Positions 27,335-36,461 are shown, numbered from the stretch's first letter. The stretch is 64,000 bases of DNA from Dyadobacter sp. CY326 (GCF_021390515.1 NZ_JAJUXI010000014.1:124001-188000); one strand, 5' to 3'. Program-made: numbers and translations. The notes: a model not told the origin generated them from the letters alone.

Positions 27335-29278
27335 ATGGAAGACGAGTCTCAAATAAAAATTACCCTGCCCGACGGAAGTGAACGGTTTTACCCAAAAGGT
27401 ATAACTGCCATGGGCATTGCGCTCAGTATCAGTGAAGGATTGGCGCGGAATGTAATCGCTGCCAAAGTGAACAATGAAGTTTGGGACCCTACGCGGGAAA
27501 TCACGCAGGATTCGCTGGTAAAGTTGCTAACCTGGAATGATGAAGATGGCAAGGCAACATTCTGGCATTCATCGGCTCACTTACTGGCCGAAGCATTGGA
27601 AGCGCTTTATCCGGGTGTAAAATTCGGCACGGGACCGTCGATTGAAAAGGGTTTTTACTATGACGTCGACTTGGGCGACAAATCAATTTCGCAGGAAGAT
27701 TTCCCTAAGATTGAAGCGAAAATGCTTGAACTGGCGCGTCAGAAAAATGAATATATCAGAAAGCCGATCAGCAAGGCAGATGCTATACAACTGTTTACCG
27801 AAAAAGGCGACGAATACAAACTGGAACTGATTGACGGCCTGGAAGATGGCTCCATAACATTATATGAACAAGGCGCTTTCACGGATCTTTGCCGCGGACC
27901 GCACATTCCGAACACCGGCTTTATTAAGGCTGTTAAGCTGACCAACATTGGCGGTGCATACTGGCGTAACAAGCAGGAAAACAAAATGTTAACCCGCATT
28001 TACGGGATTACTTTTCCAAAACAAAAAGAATTGGAAGAGTATGTAACATTGATGGAGGAAGCCAAAAAACGCGATCACCGTCGTTTGGGGAAAGAGCTTG
28101 AATTGTTTGCATTTTCTGAAAAGGTGGGACAAGGTCTACCTTTGTGGTTGCCAAAAGGCGCTATGCTTCGCGAAAGACTTCAATCATTTTTGAGCAAGGC
28201 GCAATCGCGCGCGGGTTATCTGCCAGTGATCACGCCGAACATTGGAAGCAAAGATCTTTACGTAACTTCCGGGCACTGGGAAAAATATGGCAAAGATTCC
28301 TTTCAGCCAATCAAAACACCGAATTTAGGCGAGGAATACTTGTTGAAACCAATGAATTGCCCGCATCACTGCGAAATTTACAAGACCTCTCCCCGCTCCT
28401 ACAAAGATCTGCCTTTGCGCTTTTCTGAGTTTGGAACAGTTTACAGATATGAGCAAAGCGGTGAATTACACGGACTTACACGCGTTCGCGGGTTCACACA
28501 GGACGACGCCCACATTTTCTGCCGTCCCGATCAGGTGAAGGAAGAATTCATCCGGGTTATCGACCTCGTTCTATATGTTTTCAAGTCACTTGGCTTCGAA
28601 GATTACAGCGCACAAATCTCGCTTCGCGATCCCAATGATAAAGTAAAATACATTGGCAAAGACGAAGATTGGGAAAGAGCGGAAAGCGCAATCGTTGAGG
28701 CGGCTTCTGAACGTGGGCTGAGCACCGTTACCGAATTAGGCGAGGCTGCATTTTACGGTCCAAAACTTGATTTCATGGTTCGCGACGCATTGGGCAGAAA
28801 GTGGCAATTGGGCACAATTCAGGTGGATTACCAAATGCCGAAGCGTTTTGGATTGGAATATACAGGGTCTGACAATCAGAAACATCAGCCTGTCATGATC
28901 CACCGCGCGCCCTTTGGATCGATGGAACGGTTTATCGCAATTCTGATTGAAAACACTGCTGGACAGTTCCCATTATGGCTTTCACCAGATCAGATCGCCA
29001 TTTTGCCGATTTCCGAGAAGTTTGCAGATTACGCGGAAGACGTTTTCTTCCAATTGCAGGATCACGACATTCGCGGATTTGTAGATCACCGCGATGAAAA
29101 AATTGGTCGCAAGATCCGTGATGCGGAAGTTACCAAGGTTCCTTTTATGTTAATCGTGGGTGAAAAAGAAGCAGCAGAAGGTAAATTGTCAGTCCGTCGT
29201 AAAGGCGAAGGCGACTTGGGAAGTATGACAATAGACGAATTTGTCACCTTTTTCAAGAAGGAAGCTGCCATTATTTGA
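27335..29278 (+). CDS. thrS: Threonyl-tRNA synthetase
   Basis: 647 aa, full length. TGS domain (about 1-65), editing domain with HSSAHLLAEALEALYP and the YDVD/CRGPHIPNTG zinc-coordinating region, class II catalytic core with motif 2 RFSEFGTVYRYEQSGELHGL and HIFCRPDQ, and motif 3 and anticodon-binding domain at the C-terminus (AILPISEKFADYAEDV). It charges tRNA-Thr. First gene of the thrS-infC-rpmI-rplT cluster, a conserved order in bacteria. TAGATTTG at 27273-27280 may be its -7 element, but no good -33 is seen. Confidence 0.97.
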   Translation: MEDESQIKITLPDGSERFYPKGITAMGIALSISEGLARNVIAAKVNNEVWDPTREITQDSLVKLLTWNDEDGKATFWHSSAHLLAEALEALYPGVKFGTGPSIEKGFYYDVDLGDKSISQEDFPKIEAKMLELARQKNEYIRKPISKADAIQLFTEKGDEYKLELIDGLEDGSITLYEQGAFTDLCRGPHIPNTGFIKAVKLTNIGGAYWRNKQENKMLTRIYGITFPKQKELEEYVTLMEEAKKRDHRRLGKELELFAFSEKVGQGLPLWLPKGAMLRERLQSFLSKAQSRAGYLPVITPNIGSKDLYVTSGHWEKYGKDSFQPIKTPNLGEEYLLKPMNCPHHCEIYKTSPRSYKDLPLRFSEFGTVYRYEQSGELHGLTRVRGFTQDDAHIFCRPDQVKEEFIRVIDLVLYVFKSLGFEDYSAQISLRDPNDKVKYIGKDEDWERAESAIVEAASERGLSTVTELGEAAFYGPKLDFMVRDALGRKWQLGTIQVDYQMPKRFGLEYTGSDNQKHQPVMIHRAPFGSMERFIAILIENTAGQFPLWLSPDQIAILPISEKFADYAEDVFFQLQDHDIRGFVDHRDEKIGRKIRDAEVTKVPFMLIVGEKEAAEGKLSVRRKGEGDLGSMTIDEFVTFFKKEAAII

Positions 29279-29290
29279 TGATTTTCTAAC

Positions 29291-29327
29291 TTTTTGTTAT
29301 AATTCTTGCACGAAGGCACTATTTTTG
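29291..29327 (+). promoter_or_regulatory. Promoter of infC
   Basis: TTTTTG at 29291-29296 and TATTTTTG at 29320-29327 (matches TAnnTTTG) with 23 nt between, at the upper end of the usual spacing. It lies in the 113-bp gap between thrS and infC, giving a leader of about 58 nt. It suggests that infC can be transcribed apart from thrS. Confidence 0.5.
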
Positions 29328-29391
29328 TGACAGGCGTGTTAAGTTTTTTGATTTTCACCTACAAGCCCAAAGAAACACCAAACCAAGTTAT

Positions 29392-29943
29392 ATGGCATTA
29401 AGACCCCCGAGTGGACGGTTAAGAGTTCCCGAAGAACCTTACAAAATTAACGAACGAATTACAGCAAAAGAAGTACGACTGGTTGGAGAGAACATTGAAC
29501 CAGGCATAGTTGATATTAATACGGCCCGCGCACTTGCAAAGGCACAAAGCCTTGATTTAGTTGAAATTGCGCCAACAGCGGTTCCGCCTGTTTGCAAAGT
29601 TGTCGATTATTCAAAGTTCAAATATGAGCAGAAGAAGAAGCAAAAAGAGATCAAGGCAAAAGCTCAGAAAGTAGTCATTAAAGAGATTCGTTTCGGCCCT
29701 AACACGGACGACCACGATTTCGATTTCAAGTTAAAGCATGCACAAAATTTCCTTAAAGAAGGTTCGAAAGTGAAAGCCTACGTGCATTTCGTTGGACGGA
29801 CCATTGTGTTTAAAGAAAGAGGTGTTAACCTGTTGAATAAGTTCTCAGAAGCGCTTTCAGATTACGGCAAGCTTGAAATGGAGCCTAAACTTGAAGGAAA
29901 AAGAATGACCATCATTCTCGCTCCTGCACCCGCGAAAAAATAG
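29392..29943 (+). CDS. infC: Translation initiation factor IF-3
   Basis: 183 aa. N-terminal domain with INERITAKEVRLVGENIEPG, linker KYEQKKKQKEIKAKAQKV, C-terminal domain with VVIKEIRFGPNTDDHDFDFK and EGSKVKAYVHFVGR. It binds the 30S subunit and proofreads start codons. Starts with ATG at 29392, unlike the AUU start of Proteobacteria, so the classic AUU autoregulation is not evident. Followed by a strong hairpin terminator at 29983-30020 and then a separate promoter for rpmI. Confidence 0.97.
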   Translation: MALRPPSGRLRVPEEPYKINERITAKEVRLVGENIEPGIVDINTARALAKAQSLDLVEIAPTAVPPVCKVVDYSKFKYEQKKKQKEIKAKAQKVVIKEIRFGPNTDDHDFDFKLKHAQNFLKEGSKVKAYVHFVGRTIVFKERGVNLLNKFSEALSDYGKLEMEPKLEGKRMTIILAPAPAKK

Positions 29944-29982
29944 TTTCGGCCGCAATTGGCTTATATATCATTTAAGAAAGTG

Positions 29983-30020
29983 AATCGTGTCCTTGACTTT
30001 GTCAGGGACACGATTTTCGT
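29983..30020 (+). terminator. Rho-independent terminator after infC
   Basis: Arms AATCGTGTCCTTGA (29983-29996) and TCAGGGACACGATT (30002-30015) with one G:U pair and a 5-nt loop, followed by TTCGTTTT. It lies 40 nt past the infC stop. It separates infC from rpmI, at least partly. Confidence 0.85.
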
Positions 30021-30037
30021 TTTATAAACATTTTCAC

Positions 30038-30045
30038 TAATTTTG
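30038..30045 (+). promoter_or_regulatory. -7 element of the rpmI-rplT promoter
   Basis: TAATTTTG at 30038-30045 matches TAnnTTTG, directly after the infC terminator and 41 nt before the rpmI ATG. The -33 box is poor (TTTTCG at about 30014-30019). Position between terminator and gene supports it. Confidence 0.45.
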
Positions 30046-30085
30046 CGCGCTGTTTTATATTTTATCAATTAATAATTTTTGAATC

Positions 30086-30280
30086 ATGCCTAAAATGAAA
30101 AGCAATTCTGGTGCTAAAAAGCGTTTTGCGCTGACCGGCACTGGAAAAATCAAACGCAAACACGCGTTTCACAGCCACATCCTGACAAAGAAATCAAACA
30201 AGCGCAAGCGCGGATTGGTTAAAACTGGTCTTATCGATGTGTCTAATGTTAAGCAGGTGATGGCAATGCTTGCGAAGTAA
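30086..30280 (+). CDS. rpmI: 50S ribosomal protein L35
   Basis: 64 aa, full length, strongly basic. Conserved features: MPKMKSNSGAKKRFALTGTG, KIKRKHAFHSHILTKKS, KRKRGLVKTG. Component of the large ribosomal subunit. Followed after 102 nt by rplT, the usual partner. Confidence 0.97.
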   Translation: MPKMKSNSGAKKRFALTGTGKIKRKHAFHSHILTKKSNKRKRGLVKTGLIDVSNVKQVMAMLAK

Positions 30281-30382
30281 TTCGGAGCCATCAAGTTAAA
30301 TACCAGTTTTGGTTTTTTGTTCAACCCGATAGAAGGCATTTCAAGACTCATAAGAGCGCCGACCATCAAAAACAGTTAAATT

Positions 30383-30727
30383 ATGCCACGTTCAGTAAAT
30401 CACGTTGCGTCACGTGCAAGACGTAAAAAAGTATTAAAACTTGCGAAAGGTTATTTCGGCCGTCGTAAGAATGTGTGGACAGTTGCTAAAAACGCAGTAG
30501 AACGCGGTTTGGCTTACGCATACAAAGGCCGTAAGCAAAAGAAACGTAATTTCCGTGCATTGTGGATCCAGCGTATTAATGCAGGAGCACGTCTTCACGG
30601 TTTATCATATTCTGCTTTCATTGGCAAGCTTAGTGCAAGCGGCATCGAGCTCAACCGTAAAGTTCTCGCTGACTTGGCGATGAATCACCCGGAAGCATTC
30701 AAAGCGATCGTTGATCAGGTAAAATAA
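30383..30727 (+). CDS. rplT: 50S ribosomal protein L20
   Basis: 114 aa, full length. Signature VASRARRKKVLKLAKGYFGRR, then KQKKRNFRALWIQRINAGAR and YSAFIGKLSASGIELNRKVL. L20 binds 23S rRNA early in 50S assembly and represses its own operon in several bacteria; the rpmI-rplT gap or leader could hold such a site, but I do not see a defined structure. Closed by the strong terminator at 30734-30761. Confidence 0.97.
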   Translation: MPRSVNHVASRARRKKVLKLAKGYFGRRKNVWTVAKNAVERGLAYAYKGRKQKKRNFRALWIQRINAGARLHGLSYSAFIGKLSASGIELNRKVLADLAMNHPEAFKAIVDQVK

Positions 30728-30733
30728 AACAGC

Positions 30734-30761
30734 ATCCCGCCCCTTTGGCGGGATTTTTTTA
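30734..30761 (+). terminator. Rho-independent terminator after rplT
   Basis: Arms ATCCCGCC (30734-30741) and GGCGGGAT (30747-30754), 5-nt loop, followed by TTTTTTT. Classic form, 6 nt past the rplT stop. Confidence 0.93.
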
Positions 30762-30764
30762 TGT

Positions 30765-30803
30765 ATTGAAAAGGCTTTGCCATAGCGGTGAAGCCTTTTC
30801 AAT
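30765..30803 (+). promoter_or_regulatory. Second hairpin, leader of the 30830 gene
   Basis: Perfect 13-bp inverted repeat: ATTGAAAAGGCTT (30765-30777) and AAGCCTTTTCAAT (30791-30803), 13-nt loop. It sits right after the rplT terminator and 26 nt before the next ATG. No T-run follows. It may be a back-up terminator or a leader structure of the next gene. Confidence 0.5.
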
Positions 30804-30829
30804 TTAATACACAACAAACAGACAAAACC

Positions 30830-31330
30830 ATGTTAGAACAACTTCAAAGCCTTATTAGAGAAAATTCTCAGCAAGCCGTTGTCGAGAATCCCGAAATCCC
30901 CAATGAGCATAATGAAGACGTGATGCATACTTTAAGGGAATCCATTACAGGAGATTTGCAAAATGAGGCGCAAAGCGGGAATGTAAATGGCATATCAGGC
31001 CTACTTTCCGGCAGCCAGGGCTTATCGGGCGGTTCACTCATGAATAATCCAATTGTGGCGTCAATGGCAACCAATGCAATTGGCGCGCTGATGCGCAAGT
31101 TCGGACTGAGCAATCAGGCAGCTGGCGGAGTCGTTGGCTCTGTGCTTCCGGGCGTGCTGGGCGGACTGATTGGCAAAGTCAATAATCCCAATGATTCTAG
31201 TCTGGACTTGGGCAGCGTGCTTGGCGGATTGCTCGGCAACAAATCAAGTTCGGCTACGCAATCAACCGAAGCTCCAAAAGAAGGATTAGACATTGGTGGC
31301 ATGCTGGGTGGCTTATTTGGCAACAAATAA
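30830..31330 (+). CDS. Gly/Leu-rich small protein, unknown function
   Basis: 166 aa from the ATG at 30830; a longer frame to 30788 would start inside the hairpin. N-terminal helical part (LEQLQSLIRENSQQAV...), middle part with NPIVASMATNAIGALMRKFG, and a C-terminus of repeated G/L-rich units (VLGGLIGK, VLGGLLGNK, MLGGLFGNK). This resembles DUF937/YidB-like proteins of Gram-negative bacteria, where the helical, glycine-rich pattern is typical, but the match is only by eye. No signal peptide. Role unknown. Confidence 0.75.
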   Translation: MLEQLQSLIRENSQQAVVENPEIPNEHNEDVMHTLRESITGDLQNEAQSGNVNGISGLLSGSQGLSGGSLMNNPIVASMATNAIGALMRKFGLSNQAAGGVVGSVLPGVLGGLIGKVNNPNDSSLDLGSVLGGLLGNKSSSATQSTEAPKEGLDIGGMLGGLFGNK

Positions 31331-31366
31331 CGCAAACCATAATACAGCGATAAAATCTCGAAGTCA

Positions 31367-31406
31367 GTAACATAGTACATTTGTAAAAAAATATGTACTA
31401 TGTTAC
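31367..31406. promoter_or_regulatory. Inverted repeat overlapping a -7 promoter element upstream of the phospholipase gene
   Basis: GTAACATAGTACAT (31367-31380) and ATGTACTATGTTAC (31393-31406) form a perfect 14-bp inverted repeat with a 12-nt A/T-rich spacer. TACATTTG (31376-31383) matches the Bacteroidota -7 element and overlaps the left arm and spacer. The ATG is 20 bp downstream. This is where a repressor operator would sit. Alternatively it is a terminator for the gene ending at 31330. Confidence 0.55.
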
Positions 31407-31426
31407 AGGCTAATTCCTAAACCCTT

Positions 31427-33973
31427 ATGGAATCGAGAAGAGAATTTATCAAAAAAGCAACCTTGCTTACTGGTGCAGCTGGCATGTTCAGCGTGTTACC
31501 GGCTTCTATACAAAAGGCGCTCGCCATTGACCCGAAAAAGGGAAGCACGTATCTGGATGCTGAGCATGTGGTCATCTTGATGCAGGAAAACCGTTCATTT
31601 GACCATTGTTACGGCTCCCTGCGCGGTGTGCGCGGCTTCAATGATCCGAGGGCGATCACCTTACCCAATAACAATCTTGTCTGGCTCCAAACCAATGCCT
31701 TCGGCGAAACCTTCGTTCCTTTCCGACTGAATATGAAGGAATCGAATGCGACGTGGATGGGCTCGCTGCCACATTCATGGCCTAATCAGGTGGATGCGCG
31801 CAATGGCGGAAAATACGACCAATGGCTCGTTGCAAAACAGCCTGGACATAAGGAATATGCTAAAATGCCTTTGACACAAGGCTTTTACAATCGCGAGGAC
31901 ATTCCTTTTTATTACGCATTGGCCGATGCATTCACAGTTTGCGATCAAAACTTTTGCTCCTCATTAACAGGCACGACGCCCAACAGACTTTATCTGTGGT
32001 CAGGAACGGTCCGCGAAAAGCCTGAACCGGAACATTATGCCAATATCAGAAACGAGAATGTTTCCTATGACACCGAGGCTACATGGACGACTTTCCCGGA
32101 AAGACTGGAAGACAATGGCGTATCCTGGCGCATTTATCAGAATGAAATAAGCCTGGATTCCGGCCTTACTGGTGTGGAAGATGCCTGGCTGGCGAATTTC
32201 ACTGACAATCCGATAGAATGGTTTACCCAATATAATGTCCGTTTCCACACAGGTTATCAGCAATATCAAAAGGCGCGATTAAGTGCGTTGCCTGGTGAGA
32301 TTCAGCAAGCGGAGGAGAAATTGACCAAACTTACCAAAGGCACAAAAGAGGCTGCGGATCTTGAAAAGTCGCTCGTTGCTAAGCGTAAGGAACTGATTTT
32401 TGCCAAAGAAGAAATCGAACGTTGGAGCCCGGAAAATTATGAAAAGCTTTCGCAGCGGGCAAAAAATATTCATCAAAAAGCATTTACAACAAATAAAAAC
32501 GAACCGGAATATCGGAAAGTAACGACCGTCAAATATCTGGACGGCGACATTGAGCACGAAGCAAAAGCGCCACAGGGAGACATTCTTCATCAGTTCAGGA
32601 GCGATGTGAAAAGCGGAGCGCTTCCGACGGTTTCCTGGCTCGTTGCCCCCGAAAACTTCTCCGACCACCCGACGTCGCCCTGGTATGGCGCGTGGTATGT
32701 TTCGGAAGTGATGGACATTCTTACGGCTGATCCTGAGGTTTGGAAAAAAACCATTTTCATTCTTTGTTACGATGAGAACGACGGTTATTTCGATCACGTC
32801 CCGCCATTTGTCGTTCCAAACCCTTATAAAGATGATTCGGGTGCAGTTTCAGAAGGCATTGATTGCAAAACGGAATTTGTGACGATGGATCAGGATATGA
32901 CCAAGAAAGAGAAGAAGGAAAGCAGAGAAAGTCCGATTGGATTGGGTTTCCGCGTTCCGCTCGTTGTGGCTTCGCCCTGGAATCGCGGCGGCAATGTGTG
33001 CTCAGAAGTTTTTGATCATACTTCGATTTTGCAGTTTTTGGAAAAATTCGTAAGCCATAAGTCTGGCAAAAAAATAGAAGAAACGAACATTAGTGCATGG
33101 AGACGCACCATTTGCGGTGATTTGACTTCAACATTCACACCATATGACGGCGAAAAAATAGCATTGCCGACTTTCCTTGCGCGAGAGGAATTTATGGAAA
33201 GCATTTACAATGCACAGTTCAAAAAACTGCCTAATGCTTACAAGGCTTTGTCAAAAACAGACATAGAGCAGATCAATAAAAATCCGCTGACGTCACCCTT
33301 AATGCCGAAGCAAGAACCGGGAACGCGTCCCTCCTGCCCGATCCCTTATGAGCTTGCCGCCGACGGAGCATTGAATACTGCCAAAAATGCATTCGAGATA
33401 AAACTGGAAGCCAGAAATGGCGCATTCCGCGACAGCGCTGCTGGTGCTCCATTTATCATTTACGCGCCTGGAAAATATAAAAACGAGGATGTCAAGGTCT
33501 GGAATTACGCCGTAAAAGCGGGTCATGCACTCACCGCGGCCTGGAAGCCGGAAGATTTCGAAGGCGGCAAATATCATTTGCGTCTTTACGGACCAAACGG
33601 GTTTTTCAGGGAATTTCAGGGCAACAAGGCATCCGGGAATTTGAAAGTCGGTTTTGATTATGAATTGAATAAAAGCAGAAAACCGACGGGCAATGTAATG
33701 CTGAGATTTGACGCGGATAACGCGCTCGCTGACAGCACCATCTCGATCATTGACAACGCATATCATGCTAATAATCAAAGCGTAAAGCTGCAAACAGAAC
33801 CTGGCAGCGATTTGTTAAAAGCCGATATCACATTAAACCTTGAATCTAGCTTTAACTGGTACGATTTCTCCATTGTAATCAACACGCAGCCCGACTTCCT
33901 GATCCGTTATGCCGGACACGTTGAAACCGGGCAACTGAGCACGAGCGACCCGGTCATGGGACAATTCGCTTAA
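31427..33973 (+). CDS. Phospholipase C, phosphocholine-specific type, Tat-exported
   Basis: 848 aa. Twin-arginine signal SRREFIKKATLLTGAAG (R4, R5) followed by a hydrophobic stretch. Phosphoesterase domain (about 45-560) with the opening VVILMQENRSFDHCYGSLRG, the DQNFCSSLTGTTPNRLYLWSG block and LCYDENDGYFDHVPP, characteristic of the bacterial non-hemolytic/hemolytic PLC family (PC-PLC, acid-phosphatase-like superfamily). Two DUF756-type beta domains fill about 655-840. Predicted to hydrolyse phosphatidylcholine or sphingomyelin outside the cytoplasm, perhaps for phosphate supply. Stands alone, with its own candidate promoter/operator upstream and terminator downstream. Confidence 0.93.
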   Translation: MESRREFIKKATLLTGAAGMFSVLPASIQKALAIDPKKGSTYLDAEHVVILMQENRSFDHCYGSLRGVRGFNDPRAITLPNNNLVWLQTNAFGETFVPFRLNMKESNATWMGSLPHSWPNQVDARNGGKYDQWLVAKQPGHKEYAKMPLTQGFYNREDIPFYYALADAFTVCDQNFCSSLTGTTPNRLYLWSGTVREKPEPEHYANIRNENVSYDTEATWTTFPERLEDNGVSWRIYQNEISLDSGLTGVEDAWLANFTDNPIEWFTQYNVRFHTGYQQYQKARLSALPGEIQQAEEKLTKLTKGTKEAADLEKSLVAKRKELIFAKEEIERWSPENYEKLSQRAKNIHQKAFTTNKNEPEYRKVTTVKYLDGDIEHEAKAPQGDILHQFRSDVKSGALPTVSWLVAPENFSDHPTSPWYGAWYVSEVMDILTADPEVWKKTIFILCYDENDGYFDHVPPFVVPNPYKDDSGAVSEGIDCKTEFVTMDQDMTKKEKKESRESPIGLGFRVPLVVASPWNRGGNVCSEVFDHTSILQFLEKFVSHKSGKKIEETNISAWRRTICGDLTSTFTPYDGEKIALPTFLAREEFMESIYNAQFKKLPNAYKALSKTDIEQINKNPLTSPLMPKQEPGTRPSCPIPYELAADGALNTAKNAFEIKLEARNGAFRDSAAGAPFIIYAPGKYKNEDVKVWNYAVKAGHALTAAWKPEDFEGGKYHLRLYGPNGFFREFQGNKASGNLKVGFDYELNKSRKPTGNVMLRFDADNALADSTISIIDNAYHANNQSVKLQTEPGSDLLKADITLNLESSFNWYDFSIVINTQPDFLIRYAGHVETGQLSTSDPVMGQFA

Positions 33974-33990
33974 CCAATCCTTCCGAAGCA

Positions 33991-34013
33991 GTCAGGCCGA
34001 AATACGGCCTGAC
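33991..34013 (+). terminator. Hairpin after the phospholipase gene
   Basis: GTCAGGCCG (33991-33999) and CGGCCTGAC (34005-34013), perfect 9-bp stem with 5-nt loop, 17 nt past the stop. The following ACTTTGTC is only weakly T-rich. Confidence 0.65.
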
Positions 34014-34142
34014 ACTTTGTCACTCCCCATTTTAATCATTGTTTCTGGTACGGGCTTTTTAGTAAAGCCTGGGAACGCAGTTGCGACGAGCACACAGCGA
34101 TATTAGTCAGAATCAAATTATACTTAACTTTAATATACAACA

Positions 34143-36053
34143 ATGGGAAAAATTATTGGCATAGACTTAGGAACAACGAACTCCTGTGTGGCTGTCATGG
34201 AGGGTAACGAGCCGGTTGTAATTGCAAACAGCGAAGGCGCCCGCACAACCCCGTCAGTGGTTGCATTCATGGACAATGGTGAACGTAAAATCGGTGCACC
34301 AGCTAAACGTCAGGCGATCACGAATCCCAAGCATACCATCAGCTCCATAAAAAGATTTATGGGCAAAAAATACGATGATGTAACCAGCGAACAGAAAACT
34401 GTTGCTTACACCGTTGAAAAAGGCCCTAACAACACGCCTCGTATACCAATTGGTGACAGGTTATATACGCCACAAGAAGTTTCTGCATTCATTTTGCAAA
34501 AAATGAGGCAAACTGCGGAAGACTATCTGGGTCAAGAAGTTACAGAAGCGGTGATTACTGTTCCTGCTTATTTCAATGACGCGGAACGTCAGGCAACTAA
34601 GGAAGCTGGACAGATTGCGGGTCTTGATGTGAAACGTATCATCAATGAGCCTACTGCTGCCGCGCTTGCTTACGGTTTGGACAAACAGCATTTGGATATG
34701 AAAATTGCTGTTTTCGACTTAGGTGGTGGAACATTTGACGTCTCTATCCTTGAATTGGGTGACGGCGTTTTCGAAGTAAAATCTACTGATGGAGATACAC
34801 ACCTTGGTGGTGACGACTTTGACCAAGTAATTATCAACTGGCTTGCAGACGAATTCCAAAAAGACGAAGCTGTCGATTTGAGAAGAGATGCAATGGCTTT
34901 ACAGCGTTTGAAAGAAGCTGCCGAAAAAGCGAAAGTTGAATTGTCAAGCGGAACGCAGACAGAAATCAACCTTCCATATATATTCCCGGTTGACGGAATT
35001 CCAAAACACCTTGTGCGCACATTGACCCGTGCGAAATTCGAGCAGCTTGCGGATACATTGTTCCAAAGAATGATGGAGCCTTGCAAGAGAGCGATGAAGA
35101 ATGCAGGATATTCAAACAGCGATATCAACGAAGTGATCTTGGTTGGTGGATCTACGCGTATCCCTCGTGTGCAGGAAGAAGTTGAAAAGTTCTTTGGCAG
35201 AAAGCCTTCTAAAAACGTTAACCCGGACGAAGCTGTGGCAATTGGTGCTGCAATCCAAGGAGGCGTTTTGACAGGTGAAGTGAAAGATGTCCTTCTTTTG
35301 GACGTGATTCCTTTGTCATTGGGTATCGAAACCTTGGGTGGCGTTTTCACGAAATTGATCGACGCAAATACAACGATTCCTTCGAAAAAAACGGAAACAT
35401 TCTCAACTGCGGCTGATAACCAGCCTTCTGTTGAAATCCACGTTTTGCAAGGCGAGCGTCCAATGGCAACTCAGAACCGCACATTAGGTCGTTTCCACTT
35501 GTCAGACATTCCGCCAGCACAACGCGGAACGCCACAAATTGAAGTAACATTTGATGTGGATGCGAATGGTATCCTGCACGTTTCTGCGAAAGATAAAGGA
35601 ACTGGCAAAGAGCAAAAAATCCGCATCGAAGCATCCAGCGGTCTAACCGACGCTGAGATCAATAGAATGCGCGAAGAAGCAAAAGCGAACGAAGTGGCTG
35701 ATAAGGCTGAACGTGAAAAAATAGAAAAAATCAATGCTGCCGACAGCTTGATCTTCTCCACAGATAAGCAGCTGAAAGAATTTGGCGACAAGCTTTCTGA
35801 GGGAAATAAATCAGCGATCGAAGGCGCGCTTGCCGAGTTGAGAACTGCGCATCAAAGCCAGGATTTGACAGGCATTGATACTGCGATGGAAAAACTGAAC
35901 GCCGCATGGCAGGCAGCATCGCAAGAAATGTATGCACAAGGTGGCGAGCCTCAGGGCGCACAACCAGGTGGTCCAACGGGCAATCCCGGAGCCGCTGACA
36001 ATGGCAGTGCAACCGATGACGTAACTGATGTCAACTTCGAAGAAGTCAAATAA
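34143..36053 (+). CDS. dnaK: Molecular chaperone DnaK (Hsp70)
   Basis: 636 aa, full length. Starts MGKIIGIDLGTTNSCVAV; ATPase signatures VFDLGGGTFDVSILELG and VILVGGSTRIPRVQE; substrate domain from about 390; a Gly/Gln-rich C-terminal tail (GGEPQGAQPGGP) before the acidic end DVTDVNFEEVK. ATP-dependent folding chaperone working with DnaJ and GrpE, neither of which is in this window. No CIRCE element was seen upstream. Terminator at 36066-36103. Confidence 0.98.
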   Translation: MGKIIGIDLGTTNSCVAVMEGNEPVVIANSEGARTTPSVVAFMDNGERKIGAPAKRQAITNPKHTISSIKRFMGKKYDDVTSEQKTVAYTVEKGPNNTPRIPIGDRLYTPQEVSAFILQKMRQTAEDYLGQEVTEAVITVPAYFNDAERQATKEAGQIAGLDVKRIINEPTAAALAYGLDKQHLDMKIAVFDLGGGTFDVSILELGDGVFEVKSTDGDTHLGGDDFDQVIINWLADEFQKDEAVDLRRDAMALQRLKEAAEKAKVELSSGTQTEINLPYIFPVDGIPKHLVRTLTRAKFEQLADTLFQRMMEPCKRAMKNAGYSNSDINEVILVGGSTRIPRVQEEVEKFFGRKPSKNVNPDEAVAIGAAIQGGVLTGEVKDVLLLDVIPLSLGIETLGGVFTKLIDANTTIPSKKTETFSTAADNQPSVEIHVLQGERPMATQNRTLGRFHLSDIPPAQRGTPQIEVTFDVDANGILHVSAKDKGTGKEQKIRIEASSGLTDAEINRMREEAKANEVADKAEREKIEKINAADSLIFSTDKQLKEFGDKLSEGNKSAIEGALAELRTAHQSQDLTGIDTAMEKLNAAWQAASQEMYAQGGEPQGAQPGGPTGNPGAADNGSATDDVTDVNFEEVK

Positions 36054-36065
36054 AAAAGCAGCTTC

Positions 36066-36103
36066 AAAAAATCCCCGTCTTTCATAAGATGGGGATTTTT
36101 TTT
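36066..36103 (+). terminator. Rho-independent terminator after dnaK
   Basis: ATCCCCGTCTT (36071-36081) and AAGATGGGGAT (36086-36096), one G:U pair, 4-nt loop, flanked by an A-run before and eight Ts after. 12 nt past the dnaK stop. Confidence 0.92.
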
Positions 36104-36245
36104 ACACGTAATGTGCTGAAAGTGTGTAATACAATCCTGCATAAAACACGAAAAAAGATCCGCTTTTTCTGGCATTAATTTTTATCGTTTTAGGTTACAA
36201 ATACATCAGACTACTAAACCAAAGGCACTAAAATTCAAAATCAGC

Positions 36246-36461
36246 ATGGACAACAAAATTGCATTACCTGAGTTGATGTATTTATCTCCAACAACCCGTG
36301 AAAAGGCGCTTACCATTGCACAGGAGCTTTTAAGAACAAACAATATTTCCCCTCGCGAGGCGGTTTCCAAAGCCATTTTAATTGCAAAGAATTGGGCGGT
36401 TAAGAATGTTAATCGCAATGTTTGGAAAAAATTGAAGTCAATCGATAAAGAAAGCATATGA
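36246..36461 (+). CDS. Small hypothetical protein
   Basis: 71 aa, helical, mildly basic: two helices around LTIAQELLRTNNISPREAVSK and AILIAKNWAVKNVNRN. No family recognised with confidence; the pattern resembles small DUF2188/YdaT-like helical proteins, which is only a guess. Its TGA overlaps the ATG of the SDR gene by four bases (ATGA), so translation is coupled and the gene is very likely real. No signal peptide. Confidence 0.72.
   Translation: MDNKIALPELMYLSPTTREKALTIAQELLRTNNISPREAVSKAILIAKNWAVKNVNRNVWKKLKSIDKESI

Noticed and set aside
34014..34142. CIRCE or heat-shock operator upstream of dnaK
   Set aside because: No TTAGCACTC-N9-GAGTGCTAA-like repeat is present.
34670..35350. 226-codon open frame on the minus strand
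   Set aside because: Antisense to dnaK; no family pattern.
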